A stretch of DNA of 64,000 bases from Sporomusa silvacetica DSM 10669 (GCF_002257705.1 NZ_LSLK01000100.1:1-64000), one strand, 5' to 3'. Positions 46,173-54,395 are shown, counted from the first letter of the stretch. A program made the numbers and translations. The notes: generated from the sequence alone by a model not told the origin.

Positions 46173-47474
46173 TTATTTGATCAGTATTTTATTGCCTTCA
46201 ACCTCAATCCGTTCCAAAAACTCATTAACAGACATTTCCTCATTCATCACTTGATGCAATCCTGGTGCATAGTACCCGTCCTTTATGATTTGCCATTTTG
46301 GAACAGGAACATCAATGCTTGGTCTCTTAAATCCCTTTAAAAACGGAAGGTATTGGGGGTATTTTTCAAATACGAAACTATCTGATAGATCCTTACGTAC
46401 AGGCACTCTAAATGGATAATATGTATCGTGCTCGGGGCTGTATTCCCCGTCCATAATTTTTTCCTGGGCTTCTTTTGAAGTCATAAATTTTATAAACTTT
46501 ATCGCTGCTTCTTTTTTTTCATTGCTCATGCAACTTGGTATCGATAGCATCATTGAACCTACTTCAGGGCAAAGTCCAATATTCTCTAAATTAATAATGC
46601 CTACAGGAAAGGGATTCCCATTTTTTTCATTATCTGCAACCCCCCACACCCCTTGAAATTCAAAGGCAATTTTCTGCTTTCTAAAATGCTCCAAGACTTC
46701 TACTCCTGTATCATTAATCCATGAAGGCTGAGCATGTTTCCCCAAAACATCCTTGTAAAATTCAATAGCTGCTTTCGCCTTTTCGTTATTTATGGCAACC
46801 TTTGTGCCGCTTGCATCTACCAAATTAGAACCATATCCATAAACAAACTGATTTACCATCCAGGAAATATCATTGTGATTTGCACCAACAAGGCCTATCC
46901 CCTTAACATTGGTTTTCTCTTCTACTGCTTCGAACGCTTTAAGTAAGGAATCTGAGTCCTTAATAGAGGCAGCATCCACACCAGCTTTTCTTAAAAGATC
47001 TTTATTATAAATCAAGCATATGGAATGTCCTACCCACGGAATACCATAAATACCTCCATTAATTTCACCTAACTGCCATAATTCTGGATAAAACAGTTCC
47101 TTCTCTGTTTGAAAAGAAACTGAGAGATCTTCCAATTTACCTTTATCACCAAAGTACTTCACGTATCTATAAGGCAAAACATAGATCATCTCTGAAGATT
47201 TTTCTGCTAAGAGTCCTTCTATTGCCTTAACATTTTCGTCTCCACCATGTAATACTATTTCGAATCCATCATTATTATTTTTATTATATAAATCAACGAT
47301 TTTTTGTATTGCTTCTCCACGACCAGAATAGGCTGTCCAAGTAATTCTGAAGGACAATTGTTGTTTTTTGTAGGTTGGTGCTTCTGATATACTTTGCTTT
47401 TTTCCACTACATAAAATTAGAAATACAGCGACCAGAGAGACCATACTTAGCAACAACAATGTCCTAATCTTCAT
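46173..47474 (-). CDS. Extracellular solute-binding lipoprotein (family 1, sugar type)
   Basis: 433 residues. Signal peptide with lipobox LILC (lipid-anchored Cys22), then a family 1 substrate-binding protein: FRITWTAYSGRGEAIQKIVDLYN, YRYVKYFGDKGKLEDLS, GGIYGIPWVGHSICLIYNKDLLRKAG and FIKFMTSKEAQEKIMDGEY. No ABC permease or ATPase is adjacent; instead it leads an operon with an HD-GYP regulator and a hybrid kinase, so it may present a ligand to the kinase sensor, not serve uptake (inference). Confidence 0.88.
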   Translation of the reverse strand: MKIRTLLLLSMVSLVAVFLILCSGKKQSISEAPTYKKQQLSFRITWTAYSGRGEAIQKIVDLYNKNNNDGFEIVLHGGDENVKAIEGLLAEKSSEMIYVLPYRYVKYFGDKGKLEDLSVSFQTEKELFYPELWQLGEINGGIYGIPWVGHSICLIYNKDLLRKAGVDAASIKDSDSLLKAFEAVEEKTNVKGIGLVGANHNDISWMVNQFVYGYGSNLVDASGTKVAINNEKAKAAIEFYKDVLGKHAQPSWINDTGVEVLEHFRKQKIAFEFQGVWGVADNEKNGNPFPVGIINLENIGLCPEVGSMMLSIPSCMSNEKKEAAIKFIKFMTSKEAQEKIMDGEYSPEHDTYYPFRVPVRKDLSDSFVFEKYPQYLPFLKGFKRPSIDVPVPKWQIIKDGYYAPGLHQVMNEEMSVNEFLERIEVEGNKILIK

Positions 47475-47508
47475 CCCTTTGCCCCGCCTTTCTATATATA
47501 TGGGAATT

Positions 47509-47525
47509 TTACAATTTTCTTGTAA
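47509..47525. promoter_or_regulatory. Palindrome TTACAA-N5-TTGTAA upstream of the SBP/HD-GYP/kinase operon
   Basis: TTACAATTTTCTTGTAA, 35 bases before the ATG of the lipoprotein gene, is the twin of the site at 41807-41822. Confidence 0.35.
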
Positions 47526-47595
47526 TTATATTTTATCACACCAAATTTTTAAATAGTAGTGCTATTCCCCTTTGTCACTATGAATAAACATAAAG

Positions 47596-47634
47596 GGGCT
47601 GTGGAAAAACTTAGAGATAAGTTATCCACAGCCC
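47596..47634. terminator. Strong hairpin containing a DnaA-box-like sequence
   Basis: GGGCTGTGGA pairs with TCCACAGCCC, and AACTTA with TAAGTT inside, giving a 16-bp interrupted stem. It lies between the divergent lipoprotein and XRE genes. A related, eroded sequence (GATAAGTTATCTACAGCC) occurs at 61071-61089, so it may be a small repeat. It contains one TTATCCACA, a perfect DnaA-box match, but only one. Orientation between divergent genes makes a terminator role doubtful. Confidence 0.4.
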
Positions 47635-47732
47635 ACTTTATAAGTTTTTCGCTACTAAAGAGATTTACTCTACGGTTCGTTTATTGATAGTATTTGAAAT
47701 ATATACTAAACTTAATTTCGGAGGTGTTATTA

Positions 47733-48317
47733 GTGAACTGCGATAAAATCGGCAAATTAATATATAATCTGCGAAAAGAAAAAGATATGACGCAAAAGCA
47801 ATTAGCTGATTTAATGAACATCAGTGACAAAGCAATAAGTAAATGGGAACGTGGCCTTGGATGTCCAGATGTATCATTACTCCCAGAACTATCACAGATA
47901 CTTGGAGTCAATATTGAAGAAATCCTATCAGGTAAAATTGAGCTAAATGATGCAATTGGAGGAAATATGAAAAAACTTAAATTTTATGTCTGCCCGCAGT
48001 GTAATAATCTGATGACAGCTACAGGAGATGCCAATATTTCATGTTGCGGAAAGAGATTAGAATCATTAGTTGCAGAAAAAACAAACGAGAATCATTTGCT
48101 AAATATAGAGCCTGTAGAAGATGAACTATATATTTCGTCCTCCCATCAAATGGAAAAAGAGCACTATATATCTTTTGTTGCTTATGTCACAGGAGATAGG
48201 GTTTATATTGCAAAACAATATCCGGAATGGAACATGCAATTTCGCTTTCATAAGTTAGGGCATGGCAAACTATATTTTCATTGTTCAAATCATGGCCTAT
48301 TTTATCAATTGATTTAA
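47733..48317 (+). CDS. XRE-type regulator fused to a desulfoferrodoxin-like domain
   Basis: 194 residues. Residues about 1-62 are an HTH_3 domain (IGKLIYNLRKEKDMTQKQ, LADLMNISDKAISKWERG, PDVSLLPELSQILGVNIEE). From about 80 on: FYVCPQCNNLMTATGD, CCGKRLESL, SSSHQMEKEHYISFVAYV and FHCSNHGLFYQ. These mirror the desulfoferrodoxin layout (N-terminal Cys iron site, H-P-M-x-x-x-HYI and CNLHGLW of the superoxide-reductase centre). It is therefore a DNA-binding protein with a built-in iron redox domain, possibly sensing oxygen or superoxide. The GTG 47733 start is set by GGAGGTG 8 bases upstream. Confidence 0.82.
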   Translation: MNCDKIGKLIYNLRKEKDMTQKQLADLMNISDKAISKWERGLGCPDVSLLPELSQILGVNIEEILSGKIELNDAIGGNMKKLKFYVCPQCNNLMTATGDANISCCGKRLESLVAEKTNENHLLNIEPVEDELYISSSHQMEKEHYISFVAYVTGDRVYIAKQYPEWNMQFRFHKLGHGKLYFHCSNHGLFYQLI

Positions 48318-48325
48318 GTGACGTA

Positions 48326-48387
48326 AAATACCAAGAGACAGAGTTGGTGATACCCATCGTGCCAACAACTCCGTCTCTTTGGTATTT
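48326..48387. terminator. Bidirectional terminator between convergent XRE and leuA genes
   Basis: AAATACCAAGAGACAGAGTTG / CAACTCCGTCTCTTTGGTATTT, a long stem with one mismatch around a 19-base loop, placed between the two stop codons. Confidence 0.8.
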
Positions 48388-48406
48388 CCCTATTCCTTAG
48401 CCACTC

Positions 48407-50395
48407 CTACTTCTTGTTGCGAAACTGAACTGGTGTCATTCCATGTTTTTTCTTAAATAATCGATTGAAATGTTCCACGTTCTGATACCCTACGCTATCA
48501 GCAATCTTTTCAACTGTCATGCTTCCATTCTTCAAAAAAGTACAAGCCTTTTTCATCCGGACATTTCTAACAATTTCGCCAAATGTCCCCCCTGATTTTT
48601 CCTTGATATATTTTGATAGATAGGGGATCGACAAATGCATCTGGTCAGAAAGTTCCTCTAACGTGACTGTTAAGTAATTTGTTTGGATATAATTTATGAT
48701 TTCATTAATTCTTTCATCACGACATTTATCTTCCGCCTGTATTTCGTCTAATTGATTGACAGCTACCACAAGGGCATTAATCGAAGATTTAATAATGTCG
48801 TCATCAATTCCAACACCCCAGTATAACTTGTTGTTACAGCTAACTCCAACATAGGAAACAGCCTTGGAGGAGGAGCCTTTTGAATGTGCATGTTCTTCAT
48901 AAATGGCTAACTCATAATGAATGTCAAAATATTGTTTAATCGCATTGCTGACAGCATCCAAGCGTCCATTCCCATTTCCGACAATCGTTCGAACTTGTCC
49001 GTTATGGTTAATATTAGCTTGCGCCATAATACCATCGATTTGTTTAAAGCGAACTTCCTCTAGGTGGAAATACGGAGTGTTATTCACATATTTATCTTCA
49101 AATATTTGGTATACCCACCCTGGTGATAATTCTTTGTGTTCCCTGTCCGAAACACCTTTCACAGTGTAGCCGACATCCTCTTTCATTTTAGCAGGAATGG
49201 ACATACCATAATTTTCTTTCAGAATGTAACCAATACCGCCCTTTCCTGACTGACTGTTAATTCTGATGACATCTGAATCATATTCCCTCCCGACATCCTT
49301 AGGATCAATGGGAAGGTATGGAACTGACCATTGAGCGGTTTTCCTTTCATTCCTGTAATTCATCCCCTTGGCAATCGCATCTTGATGGGACCCAGAGAAA
49401 GCGGTAAATACCAATTCGCCTGCATATGGCTGGCGAGCATGCACTTGCATTCTAGTTAAATTCTCATATTTCTGGCATATTTCTGGCATATTGCTAAAGT
49501 CAAGTTTAGGATCAACACCATGTGAGAATAGGTTCATCGCCAACGTGATAATATCAACATTTCCTGTTCTCTCTCCGTTTCCAAATAGTGTCCCCTCAAT
49601 TCTATCGGCACCCGCAAGTATTCCCAATTCGGCATCACAAACACCACACCCCCTATCATTATGAGGATGTAAACACAAAATAACTGAATCCCTGTATTTT
49701 AGATTCTTATTCATAAACTCCACTTGACTTGCAAATACGTGAGGCATTGCATTTTCTACCGTTGTTGGCAGATTAATAATTGCTTTCTTATCAGGAGTCG
49801 GTTGCCATACATCCAGTACCGCATTACATATTTCCAATGCATAATCCACTTCCGTTCCAGGAAAACTCTCTGGACTGTACTGGAATGAAAAATTACCAGT
49901 TGTCTCTTCTGCTAATTTTTTTAATAACACTGCACCATCAACAGCAATCTGCTTGATTTCTTCCTTACTCTTTCTAAACACCTGCTCCCGCTGAGCAACA
50001 GAGGTGGAATTATACAAATGAATTACAGCGTGGGGTGCGCCCTTAATAGCCTCAAATGTTTTTTTAATAATATGTTCCCTGGCCTGTGTTAGTACCTGAA
50101 TTGTTACATCTTCTGGTATCATGTTTCTCTCTATTAATGCCCTTAAGAAATTATATTCCGTATCTGATGCCGCCGGGAAACCCACCTCAATTTCCTTGAA
50201 CCCAATGGCCACCAACATCTGAAAAAATTCTATTTTTTCCTCCAAGCTCATTGGCTCGATAAGCGCCTGATTTCCGTCTCTTAAATCAACACTGCACCAG
50301 ATTGGGGGGGCATCGATATGATCTTTCCTAACCCAGTCATAGGATACTTGGGGTGGCATAAAATATGCCCTTTCATATTTTTCAAAATTTTTCAT
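48407..50395 (-). CDS. leuA: 2-isopropylmalate synthase fused to a C-terminal AraC-type DNA-binding domain
   Basis: 662 residues. Residues 1-about 550 are a complete LeuA of the long (type 2) class: CSVDLRDGNQALIEPM, the HMGL-like metal site in ILCLHPHNDRGCGVCDAELG, FGNGERTGNVDI, YLPIDPKDVGREYDSDV and the regulatory leucine-binding domain (IVGNGNGRLDAVSNAIKQYF). After it, residues about 565-660 form two helix-turn-helix motifs of the AraC/XylS class: VTLEELSDQMHLSIPYLSKY and MTVEKIADSVGYQNVEHFNR followed by LFKKKHGMTPVQFR. The frame is continuous. LeuA makes 2-isopropylmalate, the first step of leucine synthesis; the DNA-binding tail is extra. ATG 50395 follows AAAGGAG. A leucine-type T-box leads the transcript. 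Confidence 0.9.
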   Translation of the reverse strand: MKNFEKYERAYFMPPQVSYDWVRKDHIDAPPIWCSVDLRDGNQALIEPMSLEEKIEFFQMLVAIGFKEIEVGFPAASDTEYNFLRALIERNMIPEDVTIQVLTQAREHIIKKTFEAIKGAPHAVIHLYNSTSVAQREQVFRKSKEEIKQIAVDGAVLLKKLAEETTGNFSFQYSPESFPGTEVDYALEICNAVLDVWQPTPDKKAIINLPTTVENAMPHVFASQVEFMNKNLKYRDSVILCLHPHNDRGCGVCDAELGILAGADRIEGTLFGNGERTGNVDIITLAMNLFSHGVDPKLDFSNMPEICQKYENLTRMQVHARQPYAGELVFTAFSGSHQDAIAKGMNYRNERKTAQWSVPYLPIDPKDVGREYDSDVIRINSQSGKGGIGYILKENYGMSIPAKMKEDVGYTVKGVSDREHKELSPGWVYQIFEDKYVNNTPYFHLEEVRFKQIDGIMAQANINHNGQVRTIVGNGNGRLDAVSNAIKQYFDIHYELAIYEEHAHSKGSSSKAVSYVGVSCNNKLYWGVGIDDDIIKSSINALVVAVNQLDEIQAEDKCRDERINEIINYIQTNYLTVTLEELSDQMHLSIPYLSKYIKEKSGGTFGEIVRNVRMKKACTFLKNGSMTVEKIADSVGYQNVEHFNRLFKKKHGMTPVQFRNKK

Positions 50396-50424
50396 ACTAT
50401 TCTCCTTTCTTTTACGCATGCAGC

Positions 50425-50516
50425 ATAAGATAAGACTTGGCTTGTGCCAAGTCCTTTAGGACGCCGGCAAAAGCCTTAGTCGTTCAATCCAGGGAAAGTT
50501 ATACTTTCCATCTGGA
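50425..50516 (+). repeat. Dispersed structured repeat (family A), full copy 1 in the leuA leader
   Basis: ATAAGATAAGACTTGGC, GCCAAGTCCTTTAGGACGCC, AGCCTTAGTCGTTCAATCC and a closing TCCAGGGAAAG/CTTTCCATCTGGA hairpin. It is about 90% identical to the next copy and lies in tandem with it. Confidence 0.8.
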
Positions 50517-50604
50517 TAAGATAAGACTTGGCTTGTGCCAAGTCCTTTAGGACACCGGCAGAAGCCTTAGTCGTTCAATCCAGGGAAGGTTATACTTTCC
50601 TGGA
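50517..50604 (+). repeat. Dispersed structured repeat (family A), full copy 2 in the leuA leader
   Basis: Tandem copy of 50425-50516, with GGCAGAAGCC in place of GGCAAAAGCC and a closing TCCAGGGAAGG/CTTTCCTGGA hairpin. Both copies sit between the T-box terminator and the leuA start, so every leuA transcript carries their reverse complement. Confidence 0.8.
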
Positions 50605-50660
50605 TAAAAAAATCTTTCGTCTCTATAATCCATTACAATGGATTATAGAGACGAAAGACA
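50605..50660 (-). terminator. T-box terminator before leuA
   Basis: CTTTCGTCTCTATAATCCATT / AATGGATTATAGAGACGAAAG on the minus strand followed by T7; its 5' arm competes with the antiterminator just upstream. Confidence 0.88.
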
Positions 50661-50885
50661 AAGCTCCCGCGGTACCACTCTATTTCATGATCACCATACA
50701 CTCATCGGCACTACTAATGCCTATCCTGATAACGGAGGATTTCCGTCATGACCTACTATATTTCAGCCAGAAGCTCCAAGGCGAGTTCACCACATTTCTC
50801 ATACTGTTTTGCATCATCCAACAGCTTTCTGAAATCAATTTGTGGATACTATTCCTCTTCATATCAAATACTTTTATTAAACTAT
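50605..50885 (-). promoter_or_regulatory. T-box riboswitch, probably leucine-specific
   Basis: The minus strand carries the T-box core AGAGTGGTACCGCGGGAG (50663-50680) that pairs with the tRNA acceptor end, preceded by a stem I region of about 170 bases and followed by the terminator. In stem I the segment GTGAACTCGCCTTGGAG has the usual specifier-loop context with CUC (Leu) as specifier codon, in line with leuA downstream. The specifier reading is by eye. The 50886-51076 stretch upstream is AT-rich and has no gene. Confidence 0.88.
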
Positions 50886-51076
50886 CCAAATAATTAATTC
50901 ACTTCAACAAATGCTATTAACATTTTCGCAGGATTTCTAATCCTAATTGAATAATACCATATATCTCTGGTCTTGCGTAGTGATAAATTTAATCATTTTT
51001 ATTGATCTTTTTTATCCTTTTACAATTAACCATAATAAAAAGAGGAAGAACGGCAATTTTTTTAAGGATATTACAA

Positions 51077-51103
51077 TGTCGCGGGGACAGGTCCATTGAC
51101 ACA
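51077..51103 (+). repeat. Solo REP repeat
   Basis: TGTCGCGGGGACAGGTCC then ATTGACACA, the same sequence that bounds the RAYT elements, about 130 bases upstream of purB. Confidence 0.78.
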
Positions 51104-51234
51104 GAATTTAGTTTTAGATAAGAATTTATTTAAGAGCATGGCATTCTAAGGCTGTAATGTAGTATACTAGGCATAGATTTTTACAGTAATTTCATAGATA
51201 CTGTTAATTTTGAAAGAATGATGAGGGATAATTA

Positions 51235-52593
51235 ATGAGTATTAAATCGCTTACACCGCTGGAAGGGCGGTATGGAGCCATTACCCAGCCTTTGGGCGAC
51301 TATTTTTCGGAATGGGCTTTAATAAAATACCGTATTCATGTAGAAGTGGAGTGGCTCATTGCCATGGCAGGCAATCCTGCTTTTGCTGAAATCCGCCAAT
51401 TCACTCCGGAAGAAATTGTTTTTTTGCGCACCATTGTCAAAAATTTTGATGAACCAGCCGCGCTGCGGATTAAAGAAATTGAACGCACTACCAATCACGA
51501 TGTAAAGGCGGTCGAATATTTTCTCCGTGAGACCCTAGGCTCCATGTCTCTGACTGATGTACTGGAATTCATTCATTTCTCTTGTACTTCAGAAGATATT
51601 AACAATCTTTCCTATGCGCTGATGCTTAAGCACGGCATCGAAAATGTCTGGCTGCCGGCAGCGGAAAATCTGGTACAGACCGTTACGGCTATGGCGGAAG
51701 AAGAAAAATCGATACCCATGCTGGCCCATACCCATGGACAAGCAGCCTCGCCCACAACAGTAGGCAAGGAACTAGCCGTGTTTGTCTACCGCTGGAACCG
51801 CCAGTTAAAACAACTTCGTTCCCAGGAATATCTGGGCAAATTCAACGGCGCCGTCGGCAACTTCAATGCGCACAGCATTGCCTATCCAGAAGTAGACTGG
51901 GAAGCTGTTTCCCGTTCCTTTGTCGAAGGCCTGGGATTGACCTACAACCCGCTGACAACCCAGATTGAATCTCATGACTATGTAGCCGAATCGTTCCATG
52001 TGCTTACGCGGTTTAACAATATTCTTCTGGATTTTGACCGCGATATGTGGCTTTATGTTTCCCTTGGCTACTTCAAGCAAAAAACAATTGCTGGCGAAGT
52101 GGGCTCTTCTACCATGCCACACAAAGTAAATCCCATCGACTTCGAAAACTCAGAGGCAAACCTTGGTCTAAGCAACGCAGTGCTTGACCATCTGGCCAAC
52201 AAACTGCCTATCTCCCGTCTGCAACGTGACCTTAGCGACTCTTCGGCCCAACGCAATATTGGCACAGGCATCGCCCATTCCCATATTGCAATTACTTATA
52301 CTTTAAAAGGTCTTAGAAAAACAGTAGTCAATAGAGAGGCCCTTGCCGTCGATCTGAATCATGCTTGGGAAGTTTTATCCGAAGCAGTGCAAACAGTGAT
52401 GCGCAAACAAGGCCATGCCAATTCCTATGATAAACTGAAAGCCATTACCCGCGGCAAAGGCATCAGCGAAGAAGACATCAAAGCTTTTATAGAAAGTGTA
52501 GAATTGCCGGAAGCAGACAAAAAACGACTGCTAGCCTTGACACCGTCTCAGTACATAGGTATAGCCGCTTCCTTGGTAGAACATATAAAATAA
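51235..52593 (+). CDS. purB: Adenylosuccinate lyase
   Basis: 452 residues of the E. coli-type PurB: SLTPLEGRYGAIT at the N-terminus, ERTTNHDVKAVEYFL, FIHFSCTSEDINNLSYAL, MLAHTHGQAASPTT with the catalytic His, and the fumarase-superfamily signature GSSTMPHKVNPIDFEN with the catalytic Ser loop. It acts twice in purine synthesis (SAICAR and adenylosuccinate cleavage). The gene stands alone with its own terminator; ATG 51235 follows GAGGG. A TATACT box near 51165 may be its -10. Confidence 0.95.
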   Translation: MSIKSLTPLEGRYGAITQPLGDYFSEWALIKYRIHVEVEWLIAMAGNPAFAEIRQFTPEEIVFLRTIVKNFDEPAALRIKEIERTTNHDVKAVEYFLRETLGSMSLTDVLEFIHFSCTSEDINNLSYALMLKHGIENVWLPAAENLVQTVTAMAEEEKSIPMLAHTHGQAASPTTVGKELAVFVYRWNRQLKQLRSQEYLGKFNGAVGNFNAHSIAYPEVDWEAVSRSFVEGLGLTYNPLTTQIESHDYVAESFHVLTRFNNILLDFDRDMWLYVSLGYFKQKTIAGEVGSSTMPHKVNPIDFENSEANLGLSNAVLDHLANKLPISRLQRDLSDSSAQRNIGTGIAHSHIAITYTLKGLRKTVVNREALAVDLNHAWEVLSEAVQTVMRKQGHANSYDKLKAITRGKGISEEDIKAFIESVELPEADKKRLLALTPSQYIGIAASLVEHIK

Positions 52594-52606
52594 AACAAAA
52601 CCTGCA

Positions 52607-52637
52607 GAAAACCGACCTCGCTTGGGTCGGTTTTCTT
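52607..52637 (+). terminator. Intrinsic terminator of purB
   Basis: GAAAACCGACC-TCGCTT-GGGTCGGTTTTC followed by TTT, 13 bases past the purB stop. Confidence 0.9.
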
Positions 52638-52701
52638 TGCTTAGAGCAGAATAGGAACGGCAGGCCAACCATTAAAGGGTCCTAGGCTTGGGTAGAGTAG
52701 T

Positions 52702-53139
52702 TTAGTAACTTATTAACGCGGCCAGTAATAAGCCGATTGAAGTACTTAAAAACGCAGACAGAATACCCACGGCAATATTGCCATTTGGAATTTCACTGGT
52801 TACTTTGAAGGGAGTAATTAATTCGTAAAGATAAAAAATGATTACCTGAAACCCGATCCCAATACATCCCCATAAAGCTAAATCAATGATACTAACAGAA
52901 TGAAAAATGGCAGAAGCTAATACTAGAGAAAGACCAATAATTTTGCCGCCTATAGTGTATGCTGCAGCTTGGGCTGCAGCAGCTTTCCTGGGTGTATTAA
53001 CTTCATCACCCTCACTAATTATTCGAAATTCACTATAGGGGGTTATTTTCATAAAAAGAAACATACCTATTCCGAGGAGTGGTAAAGATATCCCCAAGTA
53101 TAGCAAAAAATTAATTATATTTAGCCATTGACCTTCCAT
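52702..53139 (-). CDS. DUF350 membrane protein (YjfL-like)
   Basis: 145 residues with four hydrophobic helices arranged as two repeats, typical of DUF350 (LLYLGISLPLLGIGMFLFMKITPYSEFR; NGNIAVGILSAFLSTSIGLLLAALI). Its ATG overlaps the stop of the ligase gene in TAATG, so the two are translationally coupled. DUF350 proteins regularly accompany YgiC/YjfC-type ATP-grasp ligases; the role is unknown. Confidence 0.85.
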   Translation of the reverse strand: MEGQWLNIINFLLYLGISLPLLGIGMFLFMKITPYSEFRIISEGDEVNTPRKAAAAQAAAYTIGGKIIGLSLVLASAIFHSVSIIDLALWGCIGIGFQVIIFYLYELITPFKVTSEIPNGNIAVGILSAFLSTSIGLLLAALISY

Positions 53140-54395
53140 TATGTGTTTTCCCCCTTGTTATTAGCCATACGGATAGCCAAAAAATAGGATAAATCGTCTG
53201 TTATTCGGCCGCCAACCCTGGCATTAACAGCAGCAGCCTTACCGCCGATAAGAAATGAACCCCACAATAGAAACCCATCATAGCAACCTTTCAATGTTTC
53301 TACTTTTATTTGCTCAAGTTCAACACATTGCTGATAAATCATTTTTTGTTCCCAATACGATTTATTACTATCTTTGGCCGTTGCTATACCATCTGCATTG
53401 TAAATGGTGACAGCACCGCCTTCTCGCCCCAAAACAGGCTTAACAACATAGTCAGTTTTACCCAAAAACCGGTTTTCCAGATACGTGGGTAACATATAGG
53501 TGCCAATCACTTGCTGTTCTTGTGGCGTAAAGTACTCGCCGGTTTCATGCAAACTCCAGATTAGTGCCTGCAGTGCTTTTGTCTGCGCGAGCATAGCTCC
53601 CGGCTGATTAATTATTGCCAGCCTTTTTCGGGCTACCAGATCCAGCAAGTGTTCCCCGGTCGGGTAGCCATCCTGATCCTTTTCTTCACACATTATGCCA
53701 ATCGGGTGCAAACGGTACAAGACATCAATTGGCTTTAACCGCCCGCCGCTTGACCACCAGAGACGATCCTGGTAAATTCTAAGCTCCTTAAGTGGTACAA
53801 AGCAGGCCGATAAGCCGGAATGCTTCATGAGAAAACGTGCCGTTCCCGCGTCCTCTTCATGCCAATCAAGGGCGCTAAAAACAATATTCTCCGTATCATA
53901 CCCCTGCGACTTATATTCGGCCATTATGGTGTCAAATGCATTGGCGATGGTTCCAAGCAAACCGGCGTTGACATCAGTATAACCGTAATACTCACATATT
54001 CTGCCGTTAAGGTAAAAGGCCTCGACAATTCCGCCAGGTGTGTCGCTATTGAATTCTAACATTTTTAACCCATTAGCCGTTCGGGCAAAGTCAAATCTGC
54101 CGATTGTGGTCGGGCAATGCGGCAAACTAGGAACACGAACGGCAGTAAATGATTTCGGCGGAATACCTAATTCCAACAGCAACAGATCACTGCCTTGCTG
54201 AAGAATTCTTATAGTCTTGGCAAAAATACCGCCCAATTGTTCGGTAGCATAGGCAATTTCTTCTAGTTCATTTTGGGATAATTGGCAGGTTGTAGCTAAT
54301 GCATATTCCTGCCCGTACATAAAGTCCCAGGTAAAAATGTTTTCCTGCCTTATGCGGTCAAATAGGTCTGCCCTATGTTGTCTGTAACCGGTCAT
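53139..54395 (-). CDS. Glutathionylspermidine-synthase-like ATP-grasp ligase (YgiC/YjfC family)
   Basis: 418 residues. FDFARTANGLKMLEFNSDTPGG near residue 100, YRLHPI, VKPVLGREGGAV (ATP-grasp glycine-rich loop) and LLWGSFLIGGKAAAVNARVGGRITDD near the C-terminus match the GSP_synth family. True Gss is bifunctional; these short versions are peptide/amine ligases with unproven substrates. The start ATG 54395 is chosen because the longer frame overlaps the lipoprotein gene, whose TAA ends one base before. Part of a four-gene minus-strand unit. Confidence 0.88.
   Translation of the reverse strand: MTGYRQHRADLFDRIRQENIFTWDFMYGQEYALATTCQLSQNELEEIAYATEQLGGIFAKTIRILQQGSDLLLLELGIPPKSFTAVRVPSLPHCPTTIGRFDFARTANGLKMLEFNSDTPGGIVEAFYLNGRICEYYGYTDVNAGLLGTIANAFDTIMAEYKSQGYDTENIVFSALDWHEEDAGTARFLMKHSGLSACFVPLKELRIYQDRLWWSSGGRLKPIDVLYRLHPIGIMCEEKDQDGYPTGEHLLDLVARKRLAIINQPGAMLAQTKALQALIWSLHETGEYFTPQEQQVIGTYMLPTYLENRFLGKTDYVVKPVLGREGGAVTIYNADGIATAKDSNKSYWEQKMIYQQCVELEQIKVETLKGCYDGFLLWGSFLIGGKAAAVNARVGGRITDDLSYFLAIRMANNKGENT

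Noticed and set aside
47622..47630. Perfect DnaA box TTATCCACA as a hint of a replication origin
   Set aside because: Only a single box, inside a hairpin, with no dnaA/dnaN genes and no cluster of boxes nearby.
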